Assembly (NCBI GenBank): GCA_046483385.1
Contig: JAWODG010000142.1
Span: 1-15,630 of the forward strand
Direction: 5' to 3'
Length of the DNA stretch: 15,630 nucleotides
Origin: B1Sed10-231 sp046483385
GTDB taxonomy: Bacteria; Planctomycetota; Brocadiia; SM23-32
The notes under the pieces: generated by a model
Told to the model about the DNA's origin: nothing
What the model saw: the letters and a program-made list of their open reading frames with translations, nothing else
Databases searched by the model: none
Program-made: the position numbers and the translations under genes
In this document: in pieces, positions 13,642 to 15,630 of the stretch
Layout of the letters: the number at the start of each line of letters is the position of its first letter
How positions within the stretch are numbered: position 1 is the stretch's first letter

Positions 13642-13871
13642 GTCATTCCGAGGCCAGTCGACCTGCCAGTCGAGGAATCTCCGACCTGAAAGCGGCGCGT
13701 CCCAGGTCGCCCTACACGGTCCTGACAGCGCCCGCATCGCCCTTACCTGGCCGCGTCGGCCCCGGGCACAAGACCGAGTGCCGGGCCTCGGGAACACAGC
13801 GCACAAGGTCGCAGATCCGCGCTTGCGGCCCGCAAGCGCCAGATGCTCAGCAAGAGCGGCTTCAGGATGAC
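13642..13871. repeat. GTCATTCCGAG...GGATGAC dispersed repeat
   Basis: The left end GTCATTCCGAG and the complement of the right end, GTCATCCTGAA (13861-13871), form imperfect terminal inverted repeats. The CGAGGAATCT and TTCAGGATGAC words are familiar from non-coding dispersed repeats in several bacterial phyla, whose translations are often misannotated as proteins. No real gene is seen inside. Confidence 0.55.
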
Positions 13872-13942
13872 ACCCTCACGTCGTTCTGCCACGCCTCATC
13901 CCGGATCACCCATTTGGGCTGGTACTCCCGTGGGCGAGATGC

Positions 13943-13948
13943 TATAAT
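13943..13948 (+). promoter_or_regulatory. -10 box before the transposase
   Basis: A perfect TATAAT occurs 24 bases before the transposase ATG. The base block at the expected -35 position (TGGTAC, 13920-13925) is a poor match, so the promoter may be weak or formed by insertion beside a resident -10. Confidence 0.45.
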
Positions 13949-13971
13949 ATAGGCGTCTGAGGGCTTTTTCA

Positions 13972-15339
13972 ATGGGTGTTAGCACGTCGCGAGAAGATCA
14001 ACCGATGGGTGAAGAGCAGAATCATGCTTCGTCAAAGGTTGATTTTGACCGCTCGGTCAAGATTTGCTTCGTGGGGGCGAAGGTCTCCAGCGATGCCGGG
14101 CTGCTGGCGTACCGGGAACTGGATGAGCGGCTCGGGCTGACAGAGATGGCCGCCGAGGATTTATGGGACATGCGCTGGGGGAAGAACATCCAGCACTCCA
14201 TGCTGGGGCTTGTCCGCCAGTCGGTCTATGGGCGCATCGCCGGACATGAGGATACGGATGATGCAGACTACCTGCGACACGATCCGACCATGCGTGAAGT
14301 GGTTGGTCGCATGGATGGCGACAAACGGGCGGTATCCAGTAGCCAGATGGCGCGGTGGGAGACGGAGTTCCTGACCGGCACGCGGAACTTCCATGCCCTG
14401 CGCGGCCTGCCGGGGGCACGGGTCCAGAGGGTTCAACGCCAGGATCCAATCGACCGGATCGTGCTGGACATGGACAGATCCGGCAGTCCCACCTCTGGAA
14501 ACCAGGAAGGTACCGCCTATAGCGGCCACCTGGGGGCGGAATGCTATCATCCTCTGTTCTGTTTCAATCAGTGCGGCGACCTGGAGGGCGCGATACTCCG
14601 TCCGGGCAACATCCACAATGCCGAAGACTGGGAGGTGATGCTGGAGCCGATCGTGGAGCGCTATCGCCACATGGACATCGAGCGGTTGTTCCGGGGCGAT
14701 GCGGCATTTGCCAGACCGGAGCGGTACGGTTTTCTGGAGAAAGAGGACTTCCTGTATGCCATCCGCCTGCCCGCCAACCAGGTGCTTTACCGGCATGTCA
14801 AGAACCTGACGGAAGCTGCGCCGCGTTGGCCGCGAACGACCCGGCAGGTGCGCTGCAAGAGCTTTCGCTACCGGGCGGGAAGCTGGGATGTGGCCCGAAG
14901 GGTGGTGGCCAAAGTCGAGTGGCGCGCGGGAGGACTCTTCCCTCGCGTGGGCTTCATCGTAACGAACCTGAGGCGGTGGTCGAAGAACGTGGTCCGGTTC
15001 TACAACCAGAGGGGAACCGCCGAGCAGTGGATCAAGGAAGGCAAGAATGCGGTGAAATGGACGCGGCTTAGCTGTCACCGGTTCATCGACAACGCGGTGC
15101 GTCTGCAGCTTTTCGCCTTGGCCTACAATCTGGCCAATTCCCTGAGGCGACTTGCCCTGCCGGAGCCGGTCAGTCACTGGTCGCTGACGACGCTGTGGGA
15201 GAAACTGGTGAAGGTCGGAGCGAAGGTTGTGCGCCATGCGCGCTACGTCGTGTTCCCGATGGCCGAGGTGGCGGTCCCGCGGGAGCTGTTTGGAGCGATA
15301 TTGAGACGGATTCAGAGGCTATCCCCGGCGCCGACATGA
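13972..15339 (+). CDS. IS1380 family DDE transposase
   Basis: The 455-residue protein matches IS1380 transposases in length and motifs: VKICFVGAKVSSDAGLLAYREL near the N-terminus, SSSQMARWE (122-130) where the family has a Q-x-x-x-R/W-E motif, the first catalytic Asp in IVLDMDRSG (D166 or D168), the second in FRGDAAFARPE (D243), and YNQRGTAEQWIKEGK (344-358) with the catalytic Glu at E351. All parts are present and the frame is intact, so it may be active. The start is uncertain: ATG at 13972 is used, but ATG at 14005 (MGEEQNHAS) gives a more typical N-terminus, and neither has a strong ribosome site. The last residues are complete at 15339. Confidence 0.9.
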   Translation: MGVSTSREDQPMGEEQNHASSKVDFDRSVKICFVGAKVSSDAGLLAYRELDERLGLTEMAAEDLWDMRWGKNIQHSMLGLVRQSVYGRIAGHEDTDDADYLRHDPTMREVVGRMDGDKRAVSSSQMARWETEFLTGTRNFHALRGLPGARVQRVQRQDPIDRIVLDMDRSGSPTSGNQEGTAYSGHLGAECYHPLFCFNQCGDLEGAILRPGNIHNAEDWEVMLEPIVERYRHMDIERLFRGDAAFARPERYGFLEKEDFLYAIRLPANQVLYRHVKNLTEAAPRWPRTTRQVRCKSFRYRAGSWDVARRVVAKVEWRAGGLFPRVGFIVTNLRRWSKNVVRFYNQRGTAEQWIKEGKNAVKWTRLSCHRFIDNAVRLQLFALAYNLANSLRRLALPEPVSHWSLTTLWEKLVKVGAKVVRHARYVVFPMAEVAVPRELFGAILRRIQRLSPAPT

Positions 15340-15354
15340 CATCAAGCGGTACGC

Positions 15355-15409
15355 ACAGAAAGGGCCGCGTTCTGCATTCGCGAACGCCACGGGTTTGTCT
15401 CGAAAGCCG
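15355..15409. repeat. 55-base direct repeat, first copy
   Basis: Starts ACAGAAAGGGCCGCG and ends CTCGAAAGCCG. It matches 15576-15630 at 54 of 55 bases, the single difference being G or A at the tenth base. It begins 16 bases after the transposase stop. Confidence 0.95.
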
Positions 15410-15492
15410 AAAACCCTCTTGCGCTCAAGCATCCGAGGCATGAAAACGCCCTCACCCGGGTCGCAACGCCCGAAGCTTCCGTGGATTTTGGG

Positions 15493-15525
15493 TTGACAGA
15501 CCTCGCGGGGGGGGTACCCTGTCAA
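15493..15525. repeat. TTGACAG...CTGTCAA inverted repeat
   Basis: TTGACAG (15493-15499) pairs with CTGTCAA (15519-15525) across 19 bases that include a run of eight G. It lies between the two copies of the 55-base repeat. Read on the minus strand, TTGACAGGGTACC includes a perfect -35-like hexamer, TTGACA. No gene is visible in 15340-15630. Confidence 0.55.
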
Positions 15526-15575
15526 GTCGAAGGACAACAAATAGTTTCTGTACGGTAAATGGGAAATCTGCAACG

Positions 15576-15630
15576 ACAGAAAGGACCGCGTTCTGCATTC
15601 GCGAACGCCACGGGTTTGTCTCGAAAGCCG
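15576..15630. repeat. 55-base direct repeat, second copy at the window edge
   Basis: Second copy of the repeat at 15355-15409; the last 45 bases are identical. The window stops exactly at the end of the matched stretch, so the repeat may continue. Confidence 0.95.

Larger units (their letters stand above)
13959..15418 (+). mobile_element. IS1380-type insertion sequence (ends uncertain)
   Basis: The transposase gene defines the element. Candidate ends are GAGGGCTTTT at 13959-13968 and the complement of AAAACCCTC at 15410-15418 (GAGGGTTTT), which match with one gap. The four flanking bases (GTCT on the left, TTGC on the right) are not a duplication, so these may not be the true termini. The right edge could lie further out. 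Confidence 0.4.

Noticed and set aside
13566..13952. Open frame beginning MLLCQLDSGSTIF and containing CHSEASRPASRG
   Set aside because: This kind of translation comes from the non-coding GTCATTCCGAG dispersed repeat, which is often misannotated as a gene.
15493..15525. Rho-independent terminator for the transposase gene
   Set aside because: The stem is only seven pairs around a 19-base loop with a G-run, is 154 bases from the stop, and has no T-run after it.

Overview
The window reads as part of a GC-rich bacterial chromosome. Gene content (an oxygen-sensitive-looking Fe-S/ATPase cluster, a formylglycine-type sulfatase, an IS1380-type transposase, abundant dispersed palindromic intergenic repeats) suggests an anaerobic or micro-oxic bacterium, perhaps Planctomycetota or a neighbouring candidate phylum. 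No rRNA or other taxonomic marker is present, so this placement is only an inference. The left edge cuts a gene and the right edge falls inside a repeat.

Layout. (1) Bases 1-2039, minus strand: a multi-PAS sensory protein with an N-terminal MEDS-like domain, truncated by the window edge. (2) A 387-base divergent region carrying a promoter and a perfect 14-base palindrome that looks like an operator. (3) Bases 2427-9150, plus strand: a cluster made of a DUF134 regulator, a Cys-rich zinc-ribbon mini-protein, two DUF5320-type Gly-rich paralogues, a three-part NifX-like/Gly-rich coiled-coil/ferredoxin protein, two further NifX-like (PF02579) proteins, an Mrp/NBP35 ATPase, a 611-residue tandem fusion of two MinD-like ATPases each with an inserted ferredoxin, and an FmdB-like zinc ribbon. 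A 479-base repeat-bearing gap splits the cluster just before the fused ATPase. (4) A small membrane protein on the minus strand at 9168-9377, then about 890 bases of repeats. (5) Two minus-strand genes: a cytoplasmic-looking sulfatase and a Nudix-eIF2B-like fusion. (6) About 830 bases of degenerate repeats and hairpins. (7) An IS1380-type transposase and a 55-base direct repeat up to the window end.

How it may work. The plus-strand cluster resembles the metal-cluster/ATPase gene sets related to the orange protein (ORP) complex of sulfate reducers and to NifX/NafY cofactor carriers. The regulator would respond to a metal or redox signal, the NifX-like proteins would hold a metal cluster, the Mrp and ferredoxin-ATPases would assemble or move it with ATP, and the DUF5320 proteins are of unknown role. 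The most unusual traits here are RG/Gly-rich low-complexity tracts in five consecutive proteins, reuse of a DUF5320-like coiled coil inside a NifX-ferredoxin protein, and fusion of two ATPases into one chain. Nif structural genes and NifB are absent from the window, so a nitrogenase link is not supported.
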